Source: Ornithinibacter aureus (lineage in GTDB: Bacteria; Actinomycetota; Actinomycetes; Actinomycetales; Dermatophilaceae). Taken from it: a DNA stretch of 64,000 nucleotides. Made by a program: the position numbers and the translations under genes. Of the stretch, positions 34,017 through 42,493 are shown in pieces. The notes under the pieces were generated by a model, which was not told the DNA's origin, made no database searches, and saw nothing but the letters and a program-made list of their open reading frames with translations. Where the stretch lies: the NCBI RefSeq assembly GCF_009858245.1, contig NZ_VMSB01000001.1, positions 3,353,623-3,417,622 of the forward strand, in the 5' to 3' direction. Numbering within the stretch: position 1 is the first letter of the stretch; every line of letters starts with the position of its first letter.

Positions 34017-35578
34017 CCGAGCCCGACGGGGGCGACCCGAGGGTCGCGGACGTCCGGGCGCGGCTGGAGGCCGCGCACACGGCATCCGAGCGCCCGACCG
34101 AGAAGGCGGCCGCCAAGCTCGCCTCCCAGAACAAGCTCTACGTGCGCGATCGGATCGCGCTGCTCGTCGACGAGGACAGCTTCGTCGAGGACGGGCGCTA
34201 CGCGAACAGCCGGGCGCCAGGTCTGCCGGCCGACGGTGTCGTCACCGGGCGCGGGACCGTCGACGGGCGTCCCGTCATCGTCATCGCCAACGACCCGACC
34301 GTCAAGGCCGGGTCCTGGGGGGCGCGCACCGTCGAGAAGATCGTGCGCGCGACCGAGGCCGCCCTGCGCGAGGAGCTGCCCGTCTTCTGGCTCGTCGACA
34401 GCGCGGGCGCGCGGATCACCGACCAGGTCGAGATGTTCCCCGGGCGCCGAGGCGCCGGGCGGATCTTCCACCACCAGGTCGCCCTGTCGGGCAAGGTGCC
34501 GCAGATCTGCTGCCTGTTCGGGCCGTCAGCGGCCGGTGGGGCCTACATCCCGAGCTTCTGCGACGTCATCATCATGGTCGAGGGCAACGCCTCCATGTAC
34601 CTCGGCAGCCCGCGGATGGCCGAGATGGTCGTGGGGGAGAAGGTCTCGCTCGAGGAGATGGGCGGGGCGCGGATGCACTGCACCGTCTCCGGCGTCGGCG
34701 ACCTGCTCGCCCACGACGACTCCGAGGCCATCGAGCTCGCTCGGCTGTACTTCTCCTACCTGCCCGGCAACTGGCACGGCCCGCTGCCGACCTACCACGC
34801 GGAGGAGCCGTCCGCCCCGTTGACCCGGGCGAGCGTGCCCGAGCGCGAGAGCCAGCCGTTCGACATCCACGAGGTCATCGACGGCCTGGTCGACGAACAC
34901 AGCTTCTTCGAGATCAAGCCGCTCTTCGCCGCCGAGCTCGTGGTCGGCTTCGGGCGCATCGACGGCGAGAGCGTCGGCATCGTCGCGAACAACTCGGCCG
35001 TCAAGGGTGGGGTGCTCTTCAGCGACTCGGCCGACAAGGCCACCCGGTTCATCTGGCTGTGTGACGCCTTCTCGATCCCGCTCATCTACCTGGCGGACGT
35101 GCCCGGCTTCATGATCGGCTCGGAGGTCGAGCGCGGCGGCATCATCCGGCACGGGGCGAAGATGGTCTCGGCCGTCGCCTCGGCCACGGTGCCGCAGTTC
35201 TGCGTCGTCGTGCGCAAGGCCTACGGGGCCGGGTTGTACGCGATGGGCGGCCCGGGCTTCGGCCCGGACGCCACGATCGCGCTGCCCACGGCTCGGATCG
35301 CCGTCATGGGCCCCGAGGCCGCGGTGAACGCCGTGTACGCGAACAAGATCGCCGAGGTCGAGGCGGCGGAGGGGGTGGCGGCGCGCGACGCGTTCGTCGC
35401 CGCCCGGCGCGCCGAGTACGAGGCCGACGTCGACCTCGAACGGCTCGCAGCCGACCTCGTGCTCGACCAGGTCATCGAGGCCGATGCGCTGCGTGACGAG
35501 CTGCGCCGGCGGCTGCAGTACGCGGCGCGACGCGACCGGCACTTCTCCGACAAGCGCCGCGACGTCCCGCCCGTCTGA
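34013..35578 (+). CDS. acyl-CoA carboxylase beta subunit (methylcrotonyl-CoA carboxylase-type, AccD1-like)
   Basis: Carboxyltransferase subunit, 521 aa. Features: RDRIALLVDEDSFVEDGRYA, VVTGRGTVDGRPVIVIANDP, acyl-CoA-binding FGPSAAGGAYIPSFCDVIIM, MGGARMHCTVSGVGDLLA, FSIPLIYLADVPGFMIGSEV and C-terminal GPEAAVNAVYANKI. The YIPSFCD and GSPRMAEMVVGE phrases are those of methylcrotonyl-type beta subunits (LiuB/AccD1), which act after an acyl-CoA dehydrogenase in leucine breakdown. No biotinylated alpha subunit is in this operon, unlike mycobacterial accA1-accD1; AccA3 could serve. Coupled to the dehydrogenase by 4-bp overlap; convergent with maf 11 bp away. Confidence 0.9.
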   Translation: MTEPDGGDPRVADVRARLEAAHTASERPTEKAAAKLASQNKLYVRDRIALLVDEDSFVEDGRYANSRAPGLPADGVVTGRGTVDGRPVIVIANDPTVKAGSWGARTVEKIVRATEAALREELPVFWLVDSAGARITDQVEMFPGRRGAGRIFHHQVALSGKVPQICCLFGPSAAGGAYIPSFCDVIIMVEGNASMYLGSPRMAEMVVGEKVSLEEMGGARMHCTVSGVGDLLAHDDSEAIELARLYFSYLPGNWHGPLPTYHAEEPSAPLTRASVPERESQPFDIHEVIDGLVDEHSFFEIKPLFAAELVVGFGRIDGESVGIVANNSAVKGGVLFSDSADKATRFIWLCDAFSIPLIYLADVPGFMIGSEVERGGIIRHGAKMVSAVASATVPQFCVVVRKAYGAGLYAMGGPGFGPDATIALPTARIAVMGPEAAVNAVYANKIAEVEAAEGVAARDAFVAARRAEYEADVDLERLAADLVLDQVIEADALRDELRRRLQYAARRDRHFSDKRRDVPPV

Positions 35579-35589
35579 CCGTCTGACCG

Positions 35590-36273
35590 TCAGGCGGTGC
35601 GCAGGTCGTGCCAGGCCACCCCGAGTCCGCGCACGAGCTCGCGCAGCAACGGCAGGGAGACCCCGACCACGGTGCTGGGGTCACCCTCGATCGCGGCGAC
35701 GAACGGGCCGCCGAGCCCGTCGATCGTGAAGGCACCAGCCACGTGCAGCGGCTCCCCGGTCGCGACGTAGGCGGTGATCTCGTCGTCGTCGAGCTGCGCG
35801 AAGTGAACCGTCGTGGATGCCGTGCCGCCCACCATGCCGCCCGTCCCACCGTCGTCGGGGTGACGCAGATCGACCAGCCAGTGTCCGGTGTGCAGCACGC
35901 CGGAGCGCCCGCGCATCCGCTGCCAGCGCTCGACCGCCTCGGCGGCGTCAGCCGGCTTGCCGTGCACCTCGCCGTCGAGCTCGAGGACGGAGTCGCAGCC
36001 GAGGACCAGCAGGTCGTCCGGGAGTCCCTGGTCTGCCGCGTCGGCCTCCTCGGCCTCGATCGTGCTGACGACGTCCTCGGCCTTGGCCCGGGCGAGCAGC
36101 AGGGCCACGTCCGGCGCCTCGAGCGGCCCGTTCACGGCCTCGGCCGAAGCCACGGTGGCATCCTCGTCGACGGTGGACACCCGCACGTGCGGCGTCACGC
36201 CCGCGGCGATGAGCGTCGTGCGACGGGCGGGGGACGCGGAGGCGAGCAGGAGCGAGACGGGGGTGGACGGCAT
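35590..36273 (-). CDS. maf: Maf family nucleotide pyrophosphatase
   Basis: A 227-aa Maf/HAM1-superfamily protein hydrolysing dTTP/UTP or modified nucleotides, thought to keep noncanonical nucleotides out of nucleic acids. Motifs: SLLLASASPARRTTLIAAGV at the N-terminus, LVLGCDSVLELDGEVHGKP, MRGRSGVLHTGHWLV, and AGAFTIDGLGGPFVAAIEGDPSTVVGV split by GLGGPF. All family landmarks are intact. I chose the ATG at 36273: GGAG lies 9 bases upstream, whereas the earlier ATG at 36282 abuts it. It follows the antiporter gene by 17 bp on the same strand. Confidence 0.93.
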   Translation of the reverse strand: MPSTPVSLLLASASPARRTTLIAAGVTPHVRVSTVDEDATVASAEAVNGPLEAPDVALLLARAKAEDVVSTIEAEEADAADQGLPDDLLVLGCDSVLELDGEVHGKPADAAEAVERWQRMRGRSGVLHTGHWLVDLRHPDDGGTGGMVGGTASTTVHFAQLDDDEITAYVATGEPLHVAGAFTIDGLGGPFVAAIEGDPSTVVGVSLPLLRELVRGLGVAWHDLRTA

Positions 36274-36290
36274 CCGGCGCATCTCCTGAC

Positions 36291-38195
36291 TCAGCCGACG
36301 ATCTCGTCAACGTAGCACCACCGCCAGGCCTCGCCGGGCTCGATGCTGCGCATCACCGGGTGGCCGGTCTCGCGGAAGTGGGCGTCGGCGTGCCGGCCGG
36401 GGGTGGAGTCGCAGCAACCGACCTCGCCGCAGGTCGCGCAGGCCCGCAACTGCACCCAGCGCACCCCGTCGGCGAGGCAGCGCGGGCAGCCCTCGGCGAC
36501 GGTCGGGGCCTTGGGGACCTCGGCGGCCGCCAGGTGCTCACACGCCCCGGCGATGCGGTCCGGTGGGCGCAGCGGGGAGTCTCGCACGGCACCGCTGCGG
36601 GTGGCGCTCCACACCAGGGCGGTCTCCTCGGCATCGAGCTGGCCCAGCACCGCGCTCAGCACCGCGTGGTCGACATGGCCCTCGTCGCGGATGCGCATCA
36701 GCTCGGCGCGCTCCTCGCGGATCATCACCGTGCGCAACCGGGCATGGGCCTCGCTCGGAGTCTCGTCGTCGCCCGGCCCGAGCGTGCCGAGGCGCTCCCA
36801 GCTGCGGTTCACCCGGGCACTGGCCTGGTCACGGATCGCGGCGACGGCGGCCGGATCGGCGCTCGGGTCGGCCTCGATCAGGCGCAGCCCGGCGCCCGTC
36901 GTGGCCCCGAGCACGGTGGCCTCGACGAGCGCGTCCTCGCGCGGGTCGGGCCCGCGAACGTCAAGGGCGCGCGCGAGCGAGGGCAGGGTCAGCCCCTGCA
37001 GCAGGAGCGTGCCGACCGTGACGACCAGGGCGATCACGATGAGCTCTGCCCGCAGCGGCGTCTCCTCGGGCAGGGTCAGGGCCGCCGCGAGCGTCACGAC
37101 ACCGCGCATCCCGGCCCACGAGCTCACGAGACCACCTCGGATGCCGTCGCTGCGGTCGGGTGCCCTGCGTGCACCGAGGAGGGTGAACGGCACGATCCAC
37201 ACCGGCCGCAGCACCAGGCAGGTCACGAGCACGGCCACGCCGACGAGCAGGGTTCGCCGCAGAGAGCCCTCGCCCTCGGCCACGCCTTCCAGCAGCGACG
37301 CGATCTGGAGCCCGATGAGGAGGAAGACGGCGTTCTCCAGCACGAAGGTGACGCTCGACCAGTTGATCCGCTCGGCCAGGCGCGAGGGTGCCGACTGCAG
37401 GATGGGGGCCTTGTGAGCCAGGAGCAGGCCGGCCGTGACGACCGACAGCACCCCGGAGGCGCCGACGAGTTCGGCGGGGACGAAGGCGATGTAGGGCGCG
37501 ACGAACGACAGCGCGGTGTCGGCCGGCACCTCGTGCAGCTGGCGACGCAGCGCGCCGATCGCCAGGAACGCGACGAAGCCGATGGCGACGCCACCGACCG
37601 AGGCGATGAGCAGGTCGGTCGCCACTGACGGGACCGTCACCTCGGGGACCTCACCGTGGCTCGATGCCCCGTGGGCGGCCAACCCGGCCGCCGTCAGGGC
37701 CGTGCGCAACGTGACGAGGGCGGTTGCGTCGTTGAGCAGCGACTCACCCTCGAGGATCGTCGTCACGCGCCGGGGCAGGCCGATGCTGCGGGCCACGGAG
37801 GTGGCCGCCACGGCATCCGGGGGTGCGACGATCGCTCCGAGCGCGATGGCGAGGGCGAAGGGGATCGGTAGCAGCAGCCACGCGACGACGGCGACGCCGA
37901 GCGCGGTGAAGAGCACGAGCCCGACGGAGAGTCCGAGGATGGCGGCCCGGTTGGCCCTGATGTCGAGCAGCGACGTCGACAGGGCCGCGGCGTAGAGCAG
38001 CGGTGGCAGCAGGCCGTACAGGACGAGGTCGCTGGAGAGCGTCAGCTGCGGCAGGGACGGCACGAACGACAGCGCCGCCCCGACGAGCAGCAGCGCGATC
38101 GGCGTCGGCACCCCGACGGGTGCGGCGAGGCGGCTGACGACGATGACGACGAGCACGATGGCCACGATGGCCACGATGGCCGAGGCGAGTTCCAC
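36291..38195 (-). CDS. CPA1 Na+/H+ antiporter with C-terminal UBP-type zinc finger
   Basis: A 634-aa fusion. Residues 1-~400 are a cation/proton antiporter with about 12 membrane spans; ion-path motifs include FALAIALGAIVAPPDAVAA, GESLLNDATALVTLRTAL and SSWAGMRGVVTLAAALTLPE. A ~140-residue cytosolic helical region follows (ASARVNRSWERLG...). The last ~90 residues have Cys/His spacing of a ZnF-UBP domain: CEHL, CPRCLADG, LRACATCGEVGCCDST, HADAHFRETGHP. Such zinc fingers bind C-terminal tails or ubiquitin in eukaryotes; in actinobacteria their role is unclear. It likely regulates internal pH or Na+, with the finger perhaps sensory. Start GTG. Confidence 0.92.
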   Translation of the reverse strand: MELASAIVAIVAIVLVVIVVSRLAAPVGVPTPIALLLVGAALSFVPSLPQLTLSSDLVLYGLLPPLLYAAALSTSLLDIRANRAAILGLSVGLVLFTALGVAVVAWLLLPIPFALAIALGAIVAPPDAVAATSVARSIGLPRRVTTILEGESLLNDATALVTLRTALTAAGLAAHGASSHGEVPEVTVPSVATDLLIASVGGVAIGFVAFLAIGALRRQLHEVPADTALSFVAPYIAFVPAELVGASGVLSVVTAGLLLAHKAPILQSAPSRLAERINWSSVTFVLENAVFLLIGLQIASLLEGVAEGEGSLRRTLLVGVAVLVTCLVLRPVWIVPFTLLGARRAPDRSDGIRGGLVSSWAGMRGVVTLAAALTLPEETPLRAELIVIALVVTVGTLLLQGLTLPSLARALDVRGPDPREDALVEATVLGATTGAGLRLIEADPSADPAAVAAIRDQASARVNRSWERLGTLGPGDDETPSEAHARLRTVMIREERAELMRIRDEGHVDHAVLSAVLGQLDAEETALVWSATRSGAVRDSPLRPPDRIAGACEHLAAAEVPKAPTVAEGCPRCLADGVRWVQLRACATCGEVGCCDSTPGRHADAHFRETGHPVMRSIEPGEAWRWCYVDEIVG

Positions 38196-38212
38196 CGCTG
38201 GATTGTGCCTTG

Positions 38213-38845
38213 TCAGCGGGGGGGTGGCGACCAGTCGCCCACGAGGTAGTGCTCGAGCACCGGGCCGAGAGCACCCACGAGCTCGTCGCGCGAGGCGCTC
38301 GCGAGCCGCGGCAGGCCGACGACGTGGCGGGTGAACGCCATCCCGGCCACCTGCGACGCGGCGAGGGAGGCGCGCAGGGTGGGGTCGTCGCCTCCGAGGT
38401 GTCGGGCCAGCGGGCCGAGGAGGCGCTCCATCAGCAGGTCGCGCACGAGCACGGCGGCAGCCTCCTCCGAGGCGGCGGCCCGCAGCAGCCCGGTCATCGT
38501 CTGGCGAGCCTCGGGGGTGTCCATGATGCCGATCGCGAAGCTCGCGAGCCGGAAGCCGACCCCGGTGCGCCCGGGCCGGAGCAGTGCGGGAATCACGACG
38601 TCGGGGTCGAACGGGAGCTCGACCACCGACACGAAGAGCTCCTGCTTGGAGCCGAAGTAGTGCGACACCAAACGGGTGTCGACCCCGGCGTCCTTGGCGA
38701 TGCCGCGCAACGTCGTCCGGGGGTAGCCCTGCTCGGCGAACGCGCGGGCTGCGGCCGCGAGGATGGCCTCGCGGGTGTTGCTCCCCGAGGGCCGGCGCCC
38801 CCGGGCCACGGCCCCGCGCCCGTCCCCGGCCGGCTCCGAACCCAT
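38213..38845 (-). CDS. TetR family transcriptional regulator
   Basis: A 210-aa regulator with an N-terminal helix-turn-helix: SNTREAILAAAARAFAEQGY, TTLRGIAKDAGVDTRLVSHYF, GSKQELFVSVV. The C-terminal ligand domain (about residues 75-200) resembles the TetR_C subgroup with RPGRTGVGFRLASFAIGIMDTPEARQ (split around GFRLAS). Its ATG shares a base with the stop of the DUF885 gene upstream, so the two are co-translated; it may control the DUF885 gene and the antiporter 18 bp downstream. Effector unknown. Confidence 0.92.
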   Translation of the reverse strand: MGSEPAGDGRGAVARGRRPSGSNTREAILAAAARAFAEQGYPRTTLRGIAKDAGVDTRLVSHYFGSKQELFVSVVELPFDPDVVIPALLRPGRTGVGFRLASFAIGIMDTPEARQTMTGLLRAAASEEAAAVLVRDLLMERLLGPLARHLGGDDPTLRASLAASQVAGMAFTRHVVGLPRLASASRDELVGALGPVLEHYLVGDWSPPPR

Positions 38846-40533
38846 CAGTCGAGCACGGCGTCGCGCAGGACGTCGAGCCCCACCGACCCGACGTCGAGGG
38901 CGCGCCGGTGGAAGTCCTTCAGGGAGAACGCGTCGCCGGCGCGCTGCTGGGCCTCGTCGCGCAGCTGAAGCCAGAGCCGCTCGCCGACCTTGTAGCTCGG
39001 CGCCTGCCCCGGCCAGCCGAGGTAGCGGTTCAGCTCGAAGCGCAACATCTCCTCACCCTCGTTGGAGTGTGTGCGCAGGAAGGTCCAGGCCTTGTCGTAT
39101 GTCCACGACCCGCCACCTACCTCGGCCGGGGCCTCGAAGCCGCAGTGGACGCCGATGTCGAGGACGACACGGGCGGCACGCAGCGACTGGCCGTCGAGCA
39201 GGCCGAGGTAGTTGCCCGGGTCGTCCATGAAGCCGAGCTCGGCCATGAGGCGCTCCGCGTAGAGCGCCCATCCCTCGCCGTGCCCGCTCGTCCAGCACAT
39301 CATCCGGCGCCACTTGTTGAGCAGCTCTCGCCGGTAGACGGTCTGGCCGACCTGGAGGTGGTGCCCCGGGACGCCCTCGTGGTAGACGGTCGTCAGCTCG
39401 CGCCAGGTGCCGAACTCGGTGACGCCCTTGGGCACCGACCACCACATCCGTCCGGGTCGGCTGAAGTCGTCACTCGGCCCCGTGTAGTAGATGCCACCGG
39501 TCTGGGTGGGGGCGATCAGGCACTCGATGGTGCGCACCGGCTCCGGGATGTCGAAGTGCGTGTCGGCCATCGCGGTGATGACCTCGTCGGCGCGCTCCTG
39601 CATCCACTCGCGCAGCGCATCGGTTCCGTGCAGCTGGTAGCGGGGGTCTCCCTCGAGGTGGGCGATGGCCTCGCGCACGCTGGCACCCGGCAGGATCCGG
39701 TCGGAGGTGCGCGCCATGTCGTCGGTGATCCGGGCAAGCTCCTCCTGCCCCCACGCGTAGGTCTCCTCGAGGTCCACGGTGGCCCCCAGGAACGAGCGCG
39801 AGGCGAGGCCGTAGCGTTCGCGCCCCGCGGCATCCGAGGTCGGTGCGCGCCCGAGCAGGCGCTCGCGCAACGCGATGCCGATCTGCTCGTAGGCCTGCGC
39901 GGCGGCCCGAACGCCGCGGTCGAGGTCGGCCCGCACCGCGTCGTCGAGGGGGGTGCCGTCGGCGCTCGCTCCCGCCGCGAAGGTGGCGAAGAAGCCGTCG
40001 GAGGCGGTGAGCTCCTCGCACTGGACGATGCAGGCCTCGACCTGGCGCCGAGGGGTGACCAGTCCCCGGTCGGCGCTGGCGAGCAGGGTCTGCGTGTACT
40101 GCTCCAGGGCCTGCGGCACGGCGCAGAGTCGGGCGGCGATGGTGGCCCAGTTCTCCTGGGTGCTCGTCGGCATGAGGTCGAGGACGTCGCGGCAGGCCTG
40201 AAGGGGGGAGGCGATGACGTTGAGGGCCATGGCGTCGTAGCCGGCGTCATGGGTCTCGATGACGAGGCCGAGGCGTTCGCGCATGGCGGCGACGGTCACC
40301 CGGTCGACGGCATCGGCGGGCTCGACGCCGTCGAGGGCGGCCAGGGTCTGGTGCGCGAGGTGGGCGTGGTGGGCGAAGCCGTCCGGGGAGAGGTCGTCAA
40401 GCTCGGCGTCCCGACCCGGGACGCCGAGGTAGGTGGCCTCGATGGGGCTGGCGTCGATGGCGGCGTCGAAATAGGCGTCGGCCACGGCGTCGACGGCGGT
40501 GGGGGTGCGGGGCTCGGCGGTCGGCTCGGTCAC
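38845..40533 (-). CDS. DUF885 family zinc-dependent peptidase-like protein
   Basis: A 562-aa DUF885 (PF05960) protein. It has a helical N-terminal part and the metal site TVYHEGVPGHHLQVGQ, then TSGHGEGWALYAERLM (the second conserved Glu) and CGFEAPAEVGGGSWTYDKAW. DUF885 members are M3/M32-like metalloenzymes acting as carboxy- or oligopeptidases in some cases. I preferred the GTG at 40533 (VTEPTAEPRTPTAV), since further upstream sequence reads through the intergenic repeats. No signal peptide, so cytosolic. It heads an operon with the TetR gene. The 34-bp repeats begin 34 bp upstream of its start. Confidence 0.9.
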   Translation of the reverse strand: MTEPTAEPRTPTAVDAVADAYFDAAIDASPIEATYLGVPGRDAELDDLSPDGFAHHAHLAHQTLAALDGVEPADAVDRVTVAAMRERLGLVIETHDAGYDAMALNVIASPLQACRDVLDLMPTSTQENWATIAARLCAVPQALEQYTQTLLASADRGLVTPRRQVEACIVQCEELTASDGFFATFAAGASADGTPLDDAVRADLDRGVRAAAQAYEQIGIALRERLLGRAPTSDAAGRERYGLASRSFLGATVDLEETYAWGQEELARITDDMARTSDRILPGASVREAIAHLEGDPRYQLHGTDALREWMQERADEVITAMADTHFDIPEPVRTIECLIAPTQTGGIYYTGPSDDFSRPGRMWWSVPKGVTEFGTWRELTTVYHEGVPGHHLQVGQTVYRRELLNKWRRMMCWTSGHGEGWALYAERLMAELGFMDDPGNYLGLLDGQSLRAARVVLDIGVHCGFEAPAEVGGGSWTYDKAWTFLRTHSNEGEEMLRFELNRYLGWPGQAPSYKVGERLWLQLRDEAQQRAGDAFSLKDFHRRALDVGSVGLDVLRDAVLD

Positions 40534-40566
40534 CCCGTGGACACTACCCGAGCGCCCCGCCCCCAG

Positions 40567-40689
40567 ACCGACCAATAGGTCACCACAGGTACGGCCCCAC
40601 CCGCCGGCCGAGTACCCACATCGACCCATAGGTCACCCGGGATACGCCGGCCCGTACCCACATCGACCAATAGGTCACCACAGGTACGG
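40567..40689. repeat. three forward copies of a 34-bp GTAC-bounded repeat
   Basis: Copies lie at about 40567-40594 (left part diverged), 40612-40646 and 40654-40689. The shared core is GACCAATAGGTC (GACC and GGTC can pair around AATA; one copy reads CCATAG), preceded by GTACCCACATC and followed by ACC and GGTAC, so the outer ends also pair. They occupy the divergent gap between DUF885 and MOSC. Related copies occur at 41396-41478 and 42494-42580. Confidence 0.82.
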
Positions 40690-40735
40690 CTGGCCGCCAC
40701 CGTGCCGAGCCAGAACCCGCCATAGGCTCGAGCCC

Positions 40736-41407
40736 ATGAAGCCCGTGGTGACCTCGCTCAACATCGGTGGTGCCCGCAGCGGCATCCGGCCCCGCGGCGG
40801 TGACACGGCGATCGACAAGCGCCCGGTCGACACGATCGAGGTGCGCGACCCCGGCCCGAAGCGTGGTGGCCTGGGCAGCGGGGTGCTGGGAGACGACGTC
40901 GTCAGTCGAAAGCACCACGGTGGCTCACAGCAGGCGGTCTATGCCGTGGCGCGCGAGGAGCTGGACTGGTGGGGCGCCGAGCTCGGCCGGGACCTGCGGG
41001 ACGGCATGTTCGGGGAGAACGTCACCACCCTCGGTCTCGATGTGGATGCCGCTGTCGTCGGTCAGCGGTGGACTGTGGGTTCGGCGGTGCTCGAGGTCAC
41101 GGGGCCTCGGATCCCGTGCGCGACCTTCGCTGCGTGGATGGGTGAGCGGGGGTGGGTTCGCCGGTTCACCGAGCGGGGCCGAACCGGCGCCTACCTCGCC
41201 GTCGTCGAACCCGGTGTGCTCTCGGTCGGCGACACCATCGAGGTGGGGCCGCGCCCGGAGCACGGCATCACCGTGCCCGAGGTCTTCCGCGCGTTCATGG
41301 GCGACGACGACCTCGCGGCCCGCGTGGTGGCGGCGCAGGTGCTCGCACCGGTCGACAGCCTCGACCTCGAGCGCAGCCTCGCGCGCCGTCGCCAGATCGA
41401 CCAATAG
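40736..41407 (+). CDS. MOSC domain protein
   Basis: A 223-aa MOSC-domain (PF03473) protein of the YiiM-like type: N-terminal MKPVVTSLNIGGA, DAVYAVAREELDWWGAELGRD-like segment (QQAVYAVAREELDWWG), FGENVTTLGLDV, and the conserved Cys in VTGPRIPCATFAAWMG. MOSC proteins bind molybdenum cofactor or move sulfur; YiiM-type enzymes reduce N-hydroxylated compounds. Its last three residues and stop (ATC GAC CAA TAG, 41396-41407) lie inside a copy of the 34-bp repeat, so the repeat supplies the C-terminus IDQ. The start is ATG at 40736; no strong ribosome site is visible. Confidence 0.9.
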   Translation: MKPVVTSLNIGGARSGIRPRGGDTAIDKRPVDTIEVRDPGPKRGGLGSGVLGDDVVSRKHHGGSQQAVYAVAREELDWWGAELGRDLRDGMFGENVTTLGLDVDAAVVGQRWTVGSAVLEVTGPRIPCATFAAWMGERGWVRRFTERGRTGAYLAVVEPGVLSVGDTIEVGPRPEHGITVPEVFRAFMGDDDLAARVVAAQVLAPVDSLDLERSLARRRQIDQ

Positions 41408-41503
41408 GTCACTCGGGGTACGGCTGAATCGTGCGCCCGCCGTCGCCAGATCGACCAATAGGTCACTCGGGGTACGGCCGAATCATTCGCCCACCGTCGC
41501 CAG
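41384..41503 (+). repeat. 54-bp tandem repeat (two copies plus partial) carrying the GACCAATAGGTC core
   Basis: Units start at 41384, 41438 and (partial) 41492, each beginning CGCCGTCGCCAG or CACCGTCGCCAG. The first two contain ATCGACCAATAGGTCACTC and GGGTACGG. The first unit begins inside the MOSC gene and includes its stop codon, so tandem duplication copied the 3' end of that gene together with the repeat. The core occurrences are about 41396-41424 and 41450-41478. Confidence 0.85.
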
Positions 41504-41509
41504 GGCGCA

Positions 41510-42442
41510 TCATGCAGCGGCGGTATCCACTCGGAAGTGGCGACGCCAGTCGTCGGACAGGACCGTGGGAACCGGAATGCCCAGGGACTGCATCGTGCTG
41601 CGGATCCGTTCCAGCAGCTGCTCGGGGAGACCGTAGAGGTCATCGGCTGTCACGATGACGAAGGTCCAGCCATCGCGCTCGCTCAGGCCGGATCGGCGCT
41701 CGGCATCGTGTGCCCTCTGTGCGGGTTCCTCGTGCCACCGGCCGTCGTACTCGATCGCCAGCCGGGCGTCCTCGTAGCCGAGTTCGATGCGAAACCGCAC
41801 GTTCCCGTCGACGTCCCGCAGCCGGATGTTCACCTCGGGCTCGGGAAGCCCGGCCAGCACGATCAGGAGCCGAAGCGCACTCTCCGGGACCGAGTCGACG
41901 CCCATCCGCACGAGTCTCGCAGCGGTGAGTGCCTCGTCGCGGCACTGTCCCGGCCAGTTGTGCGCGTAGGCGATGAGGTCATCCGGTGTGCACCGCCCCT
42001 TCTTGACGAGTCGATCTCCGAGAGCGACGAGATCGATCAACCCGAGGTGCCTCGCCAGGTGACAGAACGTCTGGGCTGGTGAGGTGACGGGGAGCCCGTG
42101 TCGGAACCGGATGTCAAGGCGATGCCGGAACCGGTGCGGTTTCACCCCGCTGACGCGAAACCTGACATCTCGCATGAACGCGACGTGGATCCACTCGTTG
42201 TCGGAAACGACACCGCCCCATAGCCGCGCTGCGGTCCAGTGGCTGAGCACCCCACCTTCAGGGCAGACCAGCATGGCCGCACGTGACCGCACGACAACCG
42301 TGTCGGGGATCCGGGCGTCGACCACCACGCCGGTGAAGACCGTGCGGAAGTCTGGGCTTCGCAGCCTCCGATCCGAGACGCCGAGGTTCTTGGCCTCGGC
42401 GCGGAGGAAGGGCCCTGGGAGCGGTGGTGACGTGTCCGGCAT
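41510..42442 (-). CDS. DUF559 domain protein (Vsr-like nuclease fold; AbiEi-like layout)
   Basis: A 310-aa protein. The N-terminal ~170 residues resemble AbiEi-type winged-helix proteins (PGPFLRAEAKNLGVSDRRLR, LSHWTAARLWGG, VTSPAQTFCHLAR). The C-terminal ~130 carry DUF559: VPESALRLLIVLAGLPEPEVN, RFRIELGYEDARLAIEYDGRWHEE, TFVIVTADDLYGLPEQLLERI, matching the PD-(D/E)xK/Vsr-like endonuclease core (E...D/E-Y-DG-H). Such proteins are common orphan genes in actinobacteria. GC and codon use are slightly more relaxed than neighbours. It is flanked on both sides by the 34-bp repeats, in opposite orientations. Function unknown; a nuclease is plausible. Confidence 0.8.
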   Translation of the reverse strand: MPDTSPPLPGPFLRAEAKNLGVSDRRLRSPDFRTVFTGVVVDARIPDTVVVRSRAAMLVCPEGGVLSHWTAARLWGGVVSDNEWIHVAFMRDVRFRVSGVKPHRFRHRLDIRFRHGLPVTSPAQTFCHLARHLGLIDLVALGDRLVKKGRCTPDDLIAYAHNWPGQCRDEALTAARLVRMGVDSVPESALRLLIVLAGLPEPEVNIRLRDVDGNVRFRIELGYEDARLAIEYDGRWHEEPAQRAHDAERRSGLSERDGWTFVIVTADDLYGLPEQLLERIRSTMQSLGIPVPTVLSDDWRRHFRVDTAAA

Positions 42443-42493
42443 CCAGCAAGCGTGGCACTGTGCCGCAGTTCCCGGATTTCGTTATCCACAGGC

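Noticed and set aside
38584-40578. Long open frame (over 600 codons) on the plus strand opposite the DUF885 gene
   Set aside because: Composition is the low-complexity R/G/A/V pattern of a high-GC antisense frame, with no family motif; the minus-strand DUF885 protein is clear.
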